The translations under genes were made by a program, and so were the position numbers. From Anaerolineaceae bacterium (lineage in GTDB: Bacteria > Chloroflexota > Anaerolineae > Anaerolineales > Anaerolineaceae), in NCBI GenBank assembly GCA_020845515.1, contig JADLFQ010000020.1:1-41070 (forward strand): 41,070 nucleotides of DNA. Reading direction: 5' to 3'. Positions 15,880 through 24,048 of this stretch are shown here, one piece after another; the first letter of the stretch is position 1, and each line of letters starts with the position of its first letter. Below the pieces are notes generated by a model. The model was not told where the DNA came from, ran no database searches, and saw only the letters and a program-made list of their open reading frames with translations.

Positions 15880-17115
15880 CTATTTCTCTTCAATTTCAAT
15901 GGAAAGGATCTTATCCGCTTCCGGCAGGTTGCCGGGCTGGCTGGGGTCGCGCGGTGTCAGTTTTTCCAACGCCTCCATACCGGAAATGACCTGACCGAAG
16001 ATGGTATAACTGCCGTCCAGCGTGGGCTGCGGGGCATAGGTGATGAAAAACTGGCTGCCGTTGGTGTCCGGGCCTGCGTTTGCCATCCCGATGCGGCCGG
16101 GCTGGTCATAGCGCAGTTTTGGTGTAACCTCGTTGCTGTACTGGTAGCCGGGGGAACCGCCGCCCGTTCCGCTGGGATCGCCGCTTTGCGCGACGAAATC
16201 GGGGATAACGCGGTGGAACGGAACGCCGTTATACCACCCTTCGCGTGCCAGAAACACAAAGCTGTTGACTGTCAGCGGGGCTTCCTCCGGGAAGAGTTGA
16301 ATAACGATATCGCCCTTTTCGGTCTTCAGCGTCGCGGTGTATTCTTTATTCGGGTCAATGACAGTCGGCGGGCATTCTTTGAACTGCGTATCCGAAAAAT
16401 CGGCGTACGCCAGAATGCTTTGCGGATCAAAACTGCCCTGGTAATGGGTTCCACCGATGATCAAAAAGGGTGTGCCGGTGATCCCGCCCTGATAGCCGGT
16501 GTTGAAGGAAGCCTGAATGCGCTCCTTGATCGCCGGATCTTTCAGGCTGGCGGCGAACTTTTCTGCATTCAACCCCAGCGTGGCGGCCTGCTCCTTCAGC
16601 CAGGTTTCAAACTCTGCTGCCGGCAGGGATGCCCAAATAGACTGGTTTTCGAAGAGCAAGGTCTTCATCTCGAAGAACTTCCCCTGTTCGCCGGCGGCGT
16701 CGGCGGCTTGTGCGGCCAGCGCGCTGTTCTCATGGTACGGAATTGGAAAGTGGCGGAAGACGATGCGAAAATCTTTCGGGTTGTTGGCGATCAATTGATC
16801 GAGTATTGGATCAAGCTGTGAACAATACGGGCATTGAAAATCGCTGTACAACAGCAGGGTCACTTTGGCATCCGGGGAGCCTTGGATCGCATCGTCCCCG
16901 GTTATTTCCGGAAGGTTGAGAGTTTCCGATACGCAGACGCCCGGTCCGGAAGCTGGGAAATCAGCGGCGGCGGGTTGAGCGGCAGGCGGGGCAGCCTCGG
17001 CAGCGGTAGGCTCCACCGGCAGTGCAGTGGGCTGTGCTGTGGGGGCGGCCGCCGGGCTGCAAGACGCAAGCAGGAAAACAGCCAGAAGAATAGCAGTTAA
17101 GGTTTTAGAGTTCAT
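15880..17115 (-). CDS. DsbA-like/cyclophilin fusion lipoprotein (Cys form)
   Basis: This 411-residue exported lipoprotein has a signal ending LLASC (C19), an Ala/Pro/Thr-rich linker (20-60), a DsbA-like thioredoxin-fold domain (about 68-250) with CPYC at 95-98 and cis-Pro in TGTPF, then a cyclophilin-type peptidyl-prolyl isomerase domain (about 258-411). The isomerase active site looks intact: FHRVIPDFVAQSGDP with R302 and Q310, then MANAGPDTNGSQFF. It probably oxidises or isomerises disulfides and speeds proline isomerisation of proteins outside the membrane. ATG 17113-17115 with AAGGATC upstream is the start; the longer frame reaching 17568 is antisense-like and overlaps tmk. It is 49 bases after tmk and 8 bases before its Sec paralogue, an obvious tandem duplication. 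Confidence 0.9.
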   Translation of the reverse strand: MNSKTLTAILLAVFLLASCSPAAAPTAQPTALPVEPTAAEAAPPAAQPAAADFPASGPGVCVSETLNLPEITGDDAIQGSPDAKVTLLLYSDFQCPYCSQLDPILDQLIANNPKDFRIVFRHFPIPYHENSALAAQAADAAGEQGKFFEMKTLLFENQSIWASLPAAEFETWLKEQAATLGLNAEKFAASLKDPAIKERIQASFNTGYQGGITGTPFLIIGGTHYQGSFDPQSILAYADFSDTQFKECPPTVIDPNKEYTATLKTEKGDIVIQLFPEEAPLTVNSFVFLAREGWYNGVPFHRVIPDFVAQSGDPSGTGGGSPGYQYSNEVTPKLRYDQPGRIGMANAGPDTNGSQFFITYAPQPTLDGSYTIFGQVISGMEALEKLTPRDPSQPGNLPEADKILSIEIEEK

Positions 17116-17164
17116 AAGAAAGATCCTTGGGGTGGGTGAGGGGGAAGAGCATGTCACCGGGGGG

Positions 17165-17791
17165 TTATCTTGCTCTGGAGGCCAGCCGGTTGAGGAGGAT
17201 GCTGCGCAGGGTTTGTTGCACCGCCTCCTGAGATTGGCTGGCGTCAACAATCTGCCAGCGTTCGGGCTGTTGGTGCGCCATTTCCAGGTAACCCTGGCGC
17301 ACGCGCTCATGAAAAGCCAGTTCGTAGGCGTCGAGGCGGTTCCATTCGCCCCGGCACTGCTGCTTGCGCTGCAAGCCCTGCTGAACATCAATATCCAGCA
17401 GGATGGTACAGTCCGGCCACAGGCCGCCGGTTGTAAATTCGAGCAGCTCGCGCAGAAAAACCTTGTCGAGGCCGTGTCCGTAGCCCTGATAGGCCAGGGT
17501 GGAATCGGCATAACGGTCGCACAGTACTGTGCAGCCGTGTGCCAGTTTCGGACGGATGACCTGTTCAACGATCTGCGCGCGGGAGGCGCAAAAGAGGAGG
17601 ATTTCGGTACGCGGGTGCATTGCCTGATTGTCCATGTTCATCAGGATCGAACGCACCTGGTCGCTGATCGGGGTGCCGCCCGGCTCGCGGGTGGGAAAGA
17701 GATCAACGCCCTGGGCGCGCAAAAAATCCACAAGGGGTGGAATTTGGGAGGTCTTACCGCTGCCTTCCGGTCCTTCGAATGTGATGAACAT
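17165..17791 (-). CDS. tmk: Thymidylate kinase
   Basis: This 208-residue cytoplasmic enzyme phosphorylates dTMP to dTDP with ATP for DNA synthesis. It has the P-loop GPEGSGKT (residues 7-14), the TREPGGTP dTMP-binding motif (about 34-41), the DRYADSTLAYQG block and a LID region near RKQQCRGEWNRLD. Length is normal for the family (200-215). The gene begins 18 bases after the stop of the R3H-type ATPase gene and is followed by the first Dsb-cyclophilin gene, so it sits inside a minus-strand operon. No unusual features seen. Confidence 0.95.
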   Translation of the reverse strand: MFITFEGPEGSGKTSQIPPLVDFLRAQGVDLFPTREPGGTPISDQVRSILMNMDNQAMHPRTEILLFCASRAQIVEQVIRPKLAHGCTVLCDRYADSTLAYQGYGHGLDKVFLRELLEFTTGGLWPDCTILLDIDVQQGLQRKQQCRGEWNRLDAYELAFHERVRQGYLEMAHQQPERWQIVDASQSQEAVQQTLRSILLNRLASRAR

Positions 17792-17809
17792 ATCTGTGCG
17801 GCCCGGTGG

Positions 17810-19471
17810 CTAGTCGCGGTAGATGCGTACGCGCCGGTGGGGGTCCTTTCCGTAAGAGTGCGAGACCAGGTCGGCCTGGCGCGCCATTTCGTGCTGCTGG
17901 CGGCGGACGATGGGAGAGGCTGGCGGAAGGTCTACAAAGCGCTGTCCGTTGAGCACTGCCTGAATGGCCGTTTGCGTAGCGCCGGAAATTTCTTCCAGAT
18001 TATCGGGTCTTGCTTCACCTGCCAGGTTGAAAATATCCAACAGCGCTTGTTCCATCTGGCTGACGGTGTTGGCGCGCAAGACATAGATCGGCACGCCGCG
18101 CTCCTCAGCGTTGAGGATCGGCTGTTCGTGACTGCGGTAGTAGGTGCGCAGGGTCATTAACATCTGCGCGGTTTCCAGGTCTCGCACAATCACAGCCGGG
18201 ACACCGAGTCGTTTTGCGGCCTGGATGAGACGGTTGCGCGCCACGCCATACGGGTAGATGCGCACCGTATTGAGTTTGCCGCCGGGTTCCGGCTGCGGAA
18301 CGGGCTGGAAGTTGTCCCCTTCGCCGGCTGGCTGCGGAGAACCCGCGTCTGTGCCGGAGGCGGCGGAGGTATGCGCGAACCCGCTCATGTTGTTGGCGCT
18401 GGTGGAGCGGCGCAGCCCTTGCTGGGGCGTGCGCGCCTGCATGAACTGTGGTGGTGTGGGTTTGCGCACCTGCACCTTGCCATCCTCGTCGCGGAAGCGA
18501 ATTTCCGGCAGAGGCGGCAAACCGCGCACCAGGGCGTCCACCGACGTGGCAACATCGGGGTGCACTGCAAGCAGATTGCGCTCCTGAATTTCCACCAGGA
18601 CGTCAAAAGTGGGCGGGGAGCGCCGTTCAAGCACGGTCTTTTGGGTGCCGCGGCGGCGCGCTTCTTCATCCGACAGCGTGACCGACTCGACACCCCCGAT
18701 CAGGTCGGATAGGGTGGGATTGAGCAGCAGGTTTTCGAGCGTGCGGCCATGCGCCGTGCCGATGAGCTGCACGCCGCGCTCGGCAATCGTGCGGGCGGCA
18801 ACCGCTTCCAGCTCGCGTCCGATCTCATCAATCACGATGACTTCCGGGTTGTGGTTTTCAACCGCTTCAATCATCACTTCGTGCTGCAGGGAGGGTTTGG
18901 AAACCTGCATACGGCGTGCCCTCCCAACCGCCGGGTGCGGCACATCGCCGTCGCCGCCGATCTCGTTGGAAGTATCCACGATGATCACGCGCTTGGTTTC
19001 TGCCAGGACGCGGGCCGCCTCGCGCAGCATGGTGGTTTTGCCAATGCCGGGCTTTCCCAGGATGAGCAGGCTCTGGCCGGATTCGACCAGATCCTGAATG
19101 ATATTGAGCGTGCCATACACCGCCCTCCCCACCCGGCAGGTGAGGCCGACGATGTGGCCGCGCCGGCTGCGGATCGCGGAGATGCGATGCAGCGTGCGCT
19201 CCATTCCGGCGCGGTTATCGGCGTCAAAATCACCGATATTTTCCACCACCGTTCGAATATCCTCGGTGGTAATTTCCTGGTCGCTCAGCTTTACTTCGCC
19301 GCTCACAAAGCGCGCGAACGGAATGCGCCCCAAGTCGAGGACAATTTCCAGCAAGTTATCAAAATTATCTTCCGCAAACACTGCCTCCCGAATATGGGAG
19401 GGTAAGACGTCCAGCAGTGCTTGCATATCACCGTTTATCGGACGTTGCTCCGCCATTTCCATTTTGGTCAA
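17810..19471 (-). CDS. Ycf45-like AAA-type ATPase with R3H-type nucleic-acid-binding C-terminus
   Basis: This 553-residue cytoplasmic protein has an N-terminal region (1-120) rich in acidic helices, a RecA/SpoIIIAA-like ATPase core with Walker A GKPGIGKT (139-146), Walker B VIVIDEIG (D215, E216) and a GTAHGR sensor block, then a linker (about 330-400) rich in Pro, Ser and Gln. The C-terminal domain begins NTVRIYPYGVARNRLIQ and ends with basic residues consistent with an R3H-type single-strand-binding fold. Relatives are found in cyanobacteria, plastids (Ycf45) and Firmicutes. Their role is not settled. The start is TTG 19469-19471 or ATG 19460-19462; GAGGG lies just upstream of both. It heads the unit with tmk, and a TATAAT lies 30 bases upstream. 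Confidence 0.83.
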   Translation of the reverse strand: MTKMEMAEQRPINGDMQALLDVLPSHIREAVFAEDNFDNLLEIVLDLGRIPFARFVSGEVKLSDQEITTEDIRTVVENIGDFDADNRAGMERTLHRISAIRSRRGHIVGLTCRVGRAVYGTLNIIQDLVESGQSLLILGKPGIGKTTMLREAARVLAETKRVIIVDTSNEIGGDGDVPHPAVGRARRMQVSKPSLQHEVMIEAVENHNPEVIVIDEIGRELEAVAARTIAERGVQLIGTAHGRTLENLLLNPTLSDLIGGVESVTLSDEEARRRGTQKTVLERRSPPTFDVLVEIQERNLLAVHPDVATSVDALVRGLPPLPEIRFRDEDGKVQVRKPTPPQFMQARTPQQGLRRSTSANNMSGFAHTSAASGTDAGSPQPAGEGDNFQPVPQPEPGGKLNTVRIYPYGVARNRLIQAAKRLGVPAVIVRDLETAQMLMTLRTYYRSHEQPILNAEERGVPIYVLRANTVSQMEQALLDIFNLAGEARPDNLEEISGATQTAIQAVLNGQRFVDLPPASPIVRRQQHEMARQADLVSHSYGKDPHRRVRIYRD

Positions 19472-19500
19472 GTGCCCTCTTTTTCAATCCAAATCACCTT

Positions 19501-19540
19501 ATTATACGTGAAATCGTCCGGTATCACGTGATTCATATAC
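19501..19540 (-). promoter_or_regulatory. -10 box and palindromes before the R3H-type ATPase gene
   Basis: On the minus strand TATAAT occupies 19501-19506. The region where a -35 box would fall (19524-19529) holds one arm of an inverted repeat ACGTGA-12-TCACGT (19506-19529), and next to it the palindrome ATCACGTGAT. The gap is shared with the divergent CDF gene, so a bound regulator could affect both. Confidence 0.35.
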
Positions 19541-19627
19541 AGTTTTAATGTAGAGCGCGCGTGACCCCGCTTGCTTGCTGATTGTGTTCCGGCGTTATTT
19601 CTGATAAGATTCTGTGGAAGATATACG

Positions 19628-20593
19628 ATGAAAGCTCTCTTCTCGGAAACACCCCCCCGGGCGCGCTTTGCCTGGCTTTCGATTGGCGCGGCGGTAACCA
19701 CCATCGGTTTAAAGACGGCAGCCTATTTGTTGACCGGCTCCGTTGGCCTGCTTTCCGACGCGCTCGAATCGGGCGTAAACCTGGCCGGCGCGATTATGGC
19801 ATTAATCATGCTGACCATTGCGGTGCGCCCGGCTGACGAAGAGCATGCCTTCGGACACAGCAAGGCGGAATATTTCTCCAGCGGGATTGAGGGAACGCTG
19901 ATTCTGGTGGCGGCGGTGGGCATTATCTATGCCGCAATTGGCCGCCTGATCACCCCCCGGCCGTTGGAGCAGCTCGGTACAGGGCTGCTTATCTCGGCGG
20001 CGGCTTCGCTGGTCAACCTAGGCGTGAGCATGGTGCTGCTGCGAGCCGCCAGACAATACCATTCCATTACGTTGGATGCCAACGCGCAGCATTTGCTCAC
20101 GGATGTTTGGACTTCGGCCGGCGTGCTGGTTGGGGTGGGTGCAGTCTCGCTGACCGGCTGGCAGGCCCTGGATCCCATCGCCGCGCTGGTGGTCGCTGGG
20201 AACATCATCTATTTTGGCGTGCGTATTGTGCGCCAGTCGGTGCTGGGACTGATGGATGCCGCCCTGCCCCCGGAAGAACAGGAGATCATTCACAACATGC
20301 TGGCGCGTTACCAGAAAGAGGGGGTGGAGTATCACGCCGTTCGCACCCGGCGGGCTGGTGCACAGCGTTTTGTCACCCTGCATGTGCTGACGCCCGGCGA
20401 TTGGACAGTGCACAAGGGCCATAACTTGTTGGAGTCCATCGAAGCGGATATCCGCGCCGCTCTCCCCAACACCATTGTCTTTACCCACCTCGAGGCGCTC
20501 GAAGATCCCGCCTCTTGGGATGATATCGAACTGCCACCCCTGAAAGACCCCGCGCCGCAGACGCCTGGAGAAAAAGCCCCTCCTGTATCCTAA
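19628..20593 (+). CDS. Cation diffusion facilitator family metal exporter
   Basis: This 321-residue membrane protein has six membrane segments and a C-terminal cytoplasmic domain (about 205-300), the normal CDF plan. Transport-site motifs are GLLSDALESGVNLAG in the second segment and ANAQHLLTDVWTS in the fifth, where H and D of HLLTD should bind metal. The first motif belongs to the SDALES subgroup, so zinc, iron, manganese or cobalt cannot be separated. Such proteins export divalent metals using the proton gradient. ATG 19628 is chosen for its GGAAG ribosome site eight bases upstream; a longer frame from 19571 lacks one. A Pro-rich tail of about 20 residues ends the protein. The aminotransferase follows 60 bases downstream. 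Confidence 0.9.
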   Translation: MKALFSETPPRARFAWLSIGAAVTTIGLKTAAYLLTGSVGLLSDALESGVNLAGAIMALIMLTIAVRPADEEHAFGHSKAEYFSSGIEGTLILVAAVGIIYAAIGRLITPRPLEQLGTGLLISAAASLVNLGVSMVLLRAARQYHSITLDANAQHLLTDVWTSAGVLVGVGAVSLTGWQALDPIAALVVAGNIIYFGVRIVRQSVLGLMDAALPPEEQEIIHNMLARYQKEGVEYHAVRTRRAGAQRFVTLHVLTPGDWTVHKGHNLLESIEADIRAALPNTIVFTHLEALEDPASWDDIELPPLKDPAPQTPGEKAPPVS

Positions 20594-20653
20594 ATAAACC
20601 CGGCACCCTTTGAAAAACCTGTCTGAATTTTCGCTGTTTCCCGGAGTTCTCTT

Positions 20654-21775
20654 ATGAACCTGCAAGACTTTAAGCTGGAACGTTTCTTCGCAAAGTACGA
20701 GTTTACGACCGAATTTCTGTTGTGCACCTCCGACTGCGAATCCATGTCCCTGGGGGATGTGCTGGCTTTGGAGCAGGGGGCGCAGGAACAGTTGGAAAGG
20801 GTGTGGCTGGGTTATACCGAATCCACCGGCAGCCCCGCCCTGCGCCGGGAGATTGCCAAAATTTATACGAGCATCGAACCCGATGAAATTCTGGTGCATG
20901 CGGGCGCGGAAGAGGCAATCTTCCTCTTTATGCACGCCGTATTCCAACCCGGGGACCATGCTGTGGTGCATACCCCGTGCTACCAATCGCTGACAGAGAC
21001 CGCCCGCAGCGCCGGCGCGCAGGTCAGCGCCTGGCGGGCACGCGAGGAGAACGGCTGGGCGCTCGACGCGGACGACCTGCAACGCATGCTGCGCCCCGAG
21101 ACACGCGCTGTCATCATCAACACGCCGCACAACCCGACCGGTTACCTGATGGACGCGGAGACGATGAGGGAGGTGCAGCGTATTACGCAGGAGCGCGGGA
21201 TTGTCTTGTTTTGTGATGAGGTTTATCGCGAGCTGGAGCACAACCCGGCAGACCGCCTGGCGGCTGCCTGCGATGGGAACCCGCTGGCGGTTTCGCTGGG
21301 TGTACTTTCCAAAGCCTACGGGCTGGCGGGGCTGCGCATCGGATGGGTTGCAACTCATAACCGCGCAATTTACCAAAAGATGGCCGCCCTCAAAGATTAC
21401 ACCTCCATCTGTAACAGCGCCCCCTCGGAACTGCTGGCCGAAATTGCCCTGCGGCACAGGGAGATGCTGGCGCAGCGCAACCGCGAACTTGTCCTGCGCA
21501 ACCTGACTATCCTGGACGGCTTCTTTGCGCGGCATGCGGGCTTGTTTTTCTGGCCGCGCCCGCGCGCCGGTTCGATTGCCTTCCCGCGGCTCATCGGGCA
21601 GGATGTGGAGGCCTTTTGCGACCGGCTGGCGCGCGAGGCGGGTGTATTGCTCGCACCGGGGAGCCTGTTTGGGGATGCCGGCAATCACTTTCGGGTTGGC
21701 TTTGGACGCGCCAACCTCCCCCTGGCCGTGGAAAGGCTGGAAAAATTTTTAGGGGGAGGCTGGCAGGTCTTGTAA
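20654..21775 (+). CDS. Pyridoxal-phosphate aminotransferase, class I/II
   Basis: This 373-residue cytoplasmic enzyme of fold-type I has the family landmarks: NTPHNPTGYL (the PLP- and carboxylate-binding Asn block), VLFCDEVYREL with the Asp that contacts the PLP ring nitrogen, SKAYGLAGLRIGW with K220 as Schiff-base lysine, and a C-terminal HFRVGFGR with the substrate-carboxylate Arg. It transfers amino groups between amino acids and 2-oxo acids. The exact amino acid cannot be told. It has a short N-terminus and lies downstream of the metal exporter on the same strand, with no pathway partners nearby. The end is 31 bases from the convergent catalase gene. Confidence 0.9.
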   Translation: MNLQDFKLERFFAKYEFTTEFLLCTSDCESMSLGDVLALEQGAQEQLERVWLGYTESTGSPALRREIAKIYTSIEPDEILVHAGAEEAIFLFMHAVFQPGDHAVVHTPCYQSLTETARSAGAQVSAWRAREENGWALDADDLQRMLRPETRAVIINTPHNPTGYLMDAETMREVQRITQERGIVLFCDEVYRELEHNPADRLAAACDGNPLAVSLGVLSKAYGLAGLRIGWVATHNRAIYQKMAALKDYTSICNSAPSELLAEIALRHREMLAQRNRELVLRNLTILDGFFARHAGLFFWPRPRAGSIAFPRLIGQDVEAFCDRLAREAGVLLAPGSLFGDAGNHFRVGFGRANLPLAVERLEKFLGGGWQVL

Positions 21776-21807
21776 GGGATGAAAAAACGTTCTTTTTAGT
21801 TTGCGGT

Positions 21808-23259
21808 TTACCCGAGCGGGATGCCCAGTGCATCCGCCACACCCTTTCCGTAAGCCGGGTCGGCTTTTGAACAGTTTTCAATATGGCGGCGTTTGATGAA
21901 TTCGGGCGCGTCGCCCATGGCGCGGGCTGTGTTTGCAAACAAAACCTGCTGCTGTTCCGGACTCATCAGCCGGAAGAGCTTGCCGGGCTGTGTGTAATAA
22001 TCGCTGTCGTCCTCGCGAAAATTCCAGTTGTCGGCTGCGCCAAACAAATCCAGGGAGGGATCCCTAAATTCGGGCTGTTCCTGCCATTCGCCAAAGCTGT
22101 TGGGGTCATAGCCAAGCGTTGCGCCTGCATTGCCGTCCACGCGCATCTGTCCATCCCGGTGGGAAGGGTGCGCCGGGGCATTTTTGGGGCTATTGACGGG
22201 AATCTGGTGGTGATTGACGCCCAGGCGGTAACGCTGCGCGTCGCCGTAGGAGAAGAGCCGTCCTTGCAGCATCTTGTCAGGCGAGAAGCTGATCCCTGGC
22301 ACCACAGCCGCCGGGTTGAAGGCGACCTGTTCCACATCCTGAAAATAGTTATCGGGGTTGCGGTTTAATTCCAAAACGCCTACTTCAATCAGCGGAAAGT
22401 CCTTCTTGTACCAGACCTTGGTCAGGTCAAAGGGGTTGTAGGGCATGTTGTTTGCCTGCTCTTCGGTCATCACCTGGATATACATCGTCCAGCGCGGGTA
22501 ATCGCCGCGGTCAATGCTTTCCAGTAAATCGCGCTGGTGGCTCTCGCGGTCCCCGGCGATGATATTCGTTGCTTCCTGATCGGTCAGGTTTCGGATGCCC
22601 TGTTGTGTTTTAAGATGGAATTTGACCCACACCCGCTCATTTTTGGCGTTGATCATACTGAAGGTGTGGCTGCCAAAGCCATCCATGTGCCGGTAAGAAA
22701 ATGGAATCCCGCGATCGCTCATGGTGATGGTGATCTGGTGCAGCGCTTCAGGCAAACTTGTCCAGAAATCCCAGTTGTTGGTTGCCGAGCGCATATTGGT
22801 GCGGGGATCGCGTTTGACGGCCCGGTTGAGGTCCGGGAATTTATGCGGATCGCGCAGGAAGAACACCGGGGTATTGTTGCCTGCCAAATCCCAGTTGCCC
22901 TCTTCGGTGTAGAACTTTGTTGCAAAGCCGCGGATGTCGCGCTCCGCATCCGCCGCGCCGCGCTCACCGGCCACGGTTGAGAAGCGCATGAAGATTTCCG
23001 TTTCCTTGCCGATCTGCGAGAATACTTGGGCTTTGGTGTACCGGGTGATATCGTGGGTGACGGTGAATTTGCCGAACGCGCCGGAGCCTTTGGCGTGCAT
23101 GCGCCGCTCCGGGATTACTTCGCGGTCGAAGTGCGCCAGTTTTTCAAGATACCAAACATCCTGCAGCAACATGGGGCCGCGCGGCCCTGCCGTGATTGCA
23201 TTCTGGTTTTCAGGGACGGGAGCCCCCGCAGCAGTGGTTAACTTCTTTTTATTTCCCAT
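21808..23259 (-). CDS. katA: Monofunctional haem catalase
   Basis: This 483-residue enzyme matches small-subunit (clade 3) catalases in length. It converts hydrogen peroxide to water and oxygen in the cytoplasm. Catalytic His is H55 in RRMHAKGSG and Asn is N128 in [11 protein letters not shown]. The haem-ligand Tyr is in the [13 protein letters not shown] block. No flavodoxin-like C-terminal extension is present. The ATG has AAAAGGATC immediately before it. The PerR-like gene lies upstream on the same strand 85 bases away, and the gap holds a perfect inverted repeat, so peroxide control is likely. The presence of a catalase implies exposure to oxygen at least at times. Confidence 0.97.
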   Translation of the reverse strand: MGNKKKLTTAAGAPVPENQNAITAGPRGPMLLQDVWYLEKLAHFDREVIPERRMHAKGSGAFGKFTVTHDITRYTKAQVFSQIGKETEIFMRFSTVAGERGAADAERDIRGFATKFYTEEGNWDLAGNNTPVFFLRDPHKFPDLNRAVKRDPRTNMRSATNNWDFWTSLPEALHQITITMSDRGIPFSYRHMDGFGSHTFSMINAKNERVWVKFHLKTQQGIRNLTDQEATNIIAGDRESHQRDLLESIDRGDYPRWTMYIQVMTEEQANNMPYNPFDLTKVWYKKDFPLIEVGVLELNRNPDNYFQDVEQVAFNPAAVVPGISFSPDKMLQGRLFSYGDAQRYRLGVNHHQIPVNSPKNAPAHPSHRDGQMRVDGNAGATLGYDPNSFGEWQEQPEFRDPSLDLFGAADNWNFREDDSDYYTQPGKLFRLMSPEQQQVLFANTARAMGDAPEFIKRRHIENCSKADPAYGKGVADALGIPLG

Positions 23260-23306
23260 GATCCTTTTCCTTTCCAGTCTATGTTTAAATTGGATAAATA
23301 GTCTTT

Positions 23307-23325
23307 ACAAATAGTGATTATTTGT
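23307..23325 (-). promoter_or_regulatory. Inverted repeat operator candidate before catalase
   Basis: A perfect AT-rich inverted repeat, ACAAATA-GTGAT-TATTTGT, lies 48-66 bases before the catalase ATG in the perR-katA gap. Size and base composition resemble PerR/Fur-family boxes, though it is not the Bacillus consensus. Confidence 0.5.
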
Positions 23326-23344
23326 TTTGGATAAAAAAATATGG

Positions 23345-23788
23345 TTATGGATTCTTTTCTAGACACTCCTTGCAGGTGCCATAAAATAGCAGTTGTGAGC
23401 GCGCTACCTGAAAGTGATATCTTGCTTCAATCTCTTGATCGGCCGCCTGAAAACAAGCGACCTCGTCGCCGTCAAAGATTTGTCCACAGCGATTGCAGAC
23501 CAGGTGCGGGTGAGGGTAAGGTTTGTTGCCATCGTAACGGCTGTCATTGTGCAGGTCAATTTCCAACACCTCGCCCTCTTCTTTGAGCAGCGCCAGCGTT
23601 TTGTAGATGGTCGCCAGGCTGACGGTGGGAAATTGCGCGCGGAGCTTCTCAAAGAGTTGCGCCGCGTTGGGGTGCCCTTCCGAGGCTGCCAGCAGGTGCA
23701 GCAATGCCAAACGGTGCGAAGTCAGGCGGCTGCCGCGTTCTTGCAGCTTCTGGAGCAGGGTTTTATAACGGAGTTCAGGGTCGGACAT
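23345..23788 (-). CDS. perR: PerR-like Fur family peroxide regulator
   Basis: This 147-residue winged-helix repressor belongs to the Fur family. It has the DNA-recognition helix in TVSLATIYKTLALL (55-68) and structural zinc Cys pairs C98/C101 and C139/C142. The regulatory metal ligands H93 and H95 lie in YPHPHLVC. At the position where Fur has Glu and PerR has Asp (SRYDGN), this protein has D86, favouring a PerR role, that is, metal-catalysed oxidation sensing of peroxide. I start at ATG 23786-23788, which begins MSDPELRYKT; a longer frame to 23827 would cover the probable operator. It sits directly upstream of katA on the same strand, its likely target. Confidence 0.85.
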   Translation of the reverse strand: MSDPELRYKTLLQKLQERGSRLTSHRLALLHLLAASEGHPNAAQLFEKLRAQFPTVSLATIYKTLALLKEEGEVLEIDLHNDSRYDGNKPYPHPHLVCNRCGQIFDGDEVACFQAADQEIEARYHFQVARSQLLFYGTCKECLEKNP

Positions 23789-23793
23789 TGTAT

Positions 23794-23808
23794 GGATTAT
23801 GATTATCC
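23794..23808 (-). promoter_or_regulatory. Fur/PerR-box-like site before perR
   Basis: On the minus strand GGATAATCATAATCC lies 6-20 bases before the perR ATG. It holds the Fur-family GATAAT hexamer and is a near-palindrome (12 of 15 positions), fitting autorepression. Confidence 0.45.
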
Positions 23809-23983
23809 TTAGAGAATTACTATCCATAATATACCAAAGCTTTTGACAAAAAGCAAGGGCTGATCCCTTTCTTGTGGATGAAAAATACCTTTTTTGCCAA
23901 TATCCGGTGGAACAAGCGGTTATATCCCCTGAACTGCTGTTTGATAATGACCCTTCTGACCGCGGTTTCCACCGTTTTAAAGA

Positions 23984-24020
23984 TAAAATAACGGAGGGAG
24001 GTTCCTCCCCCCGTTATTTT
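23984..24020 (-). terminator. Strong hairpin terminator after the duplicated lipoprotein
   Basis: AAATAACGG-A-GGGAGG and CCTCCC-C-CCGTTATTT pair around a two-base loop with one mismatch, just beyond the stop at 24049. A and T runs on both sides make it usable in either direction. The rest of 23828-24048 holds no gene I can support. Confidence 0.75.
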
Positions 24021-24048
24021 TTAGAGCCCGGGCTTTATAACCTGCCGG

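Noticed and set aside
17027-18160. Long plus-strand frame (377 codons)
   Set aside because: It is antisense to tmk and the ATPase gene, both with clear motifs, and its content is typical of a shadow frame.
20018-21688. Long minus-strand frame (556 codons)
   Set aside because: It is antisense to the CDF transporter and aminotransferase, which have intact family motifs.
23843-23848. TTGACA on the plus strand as a promoter
   Set aside because: No matching -10 box at a proper distance and no plus-strand gene follows before the terminator.
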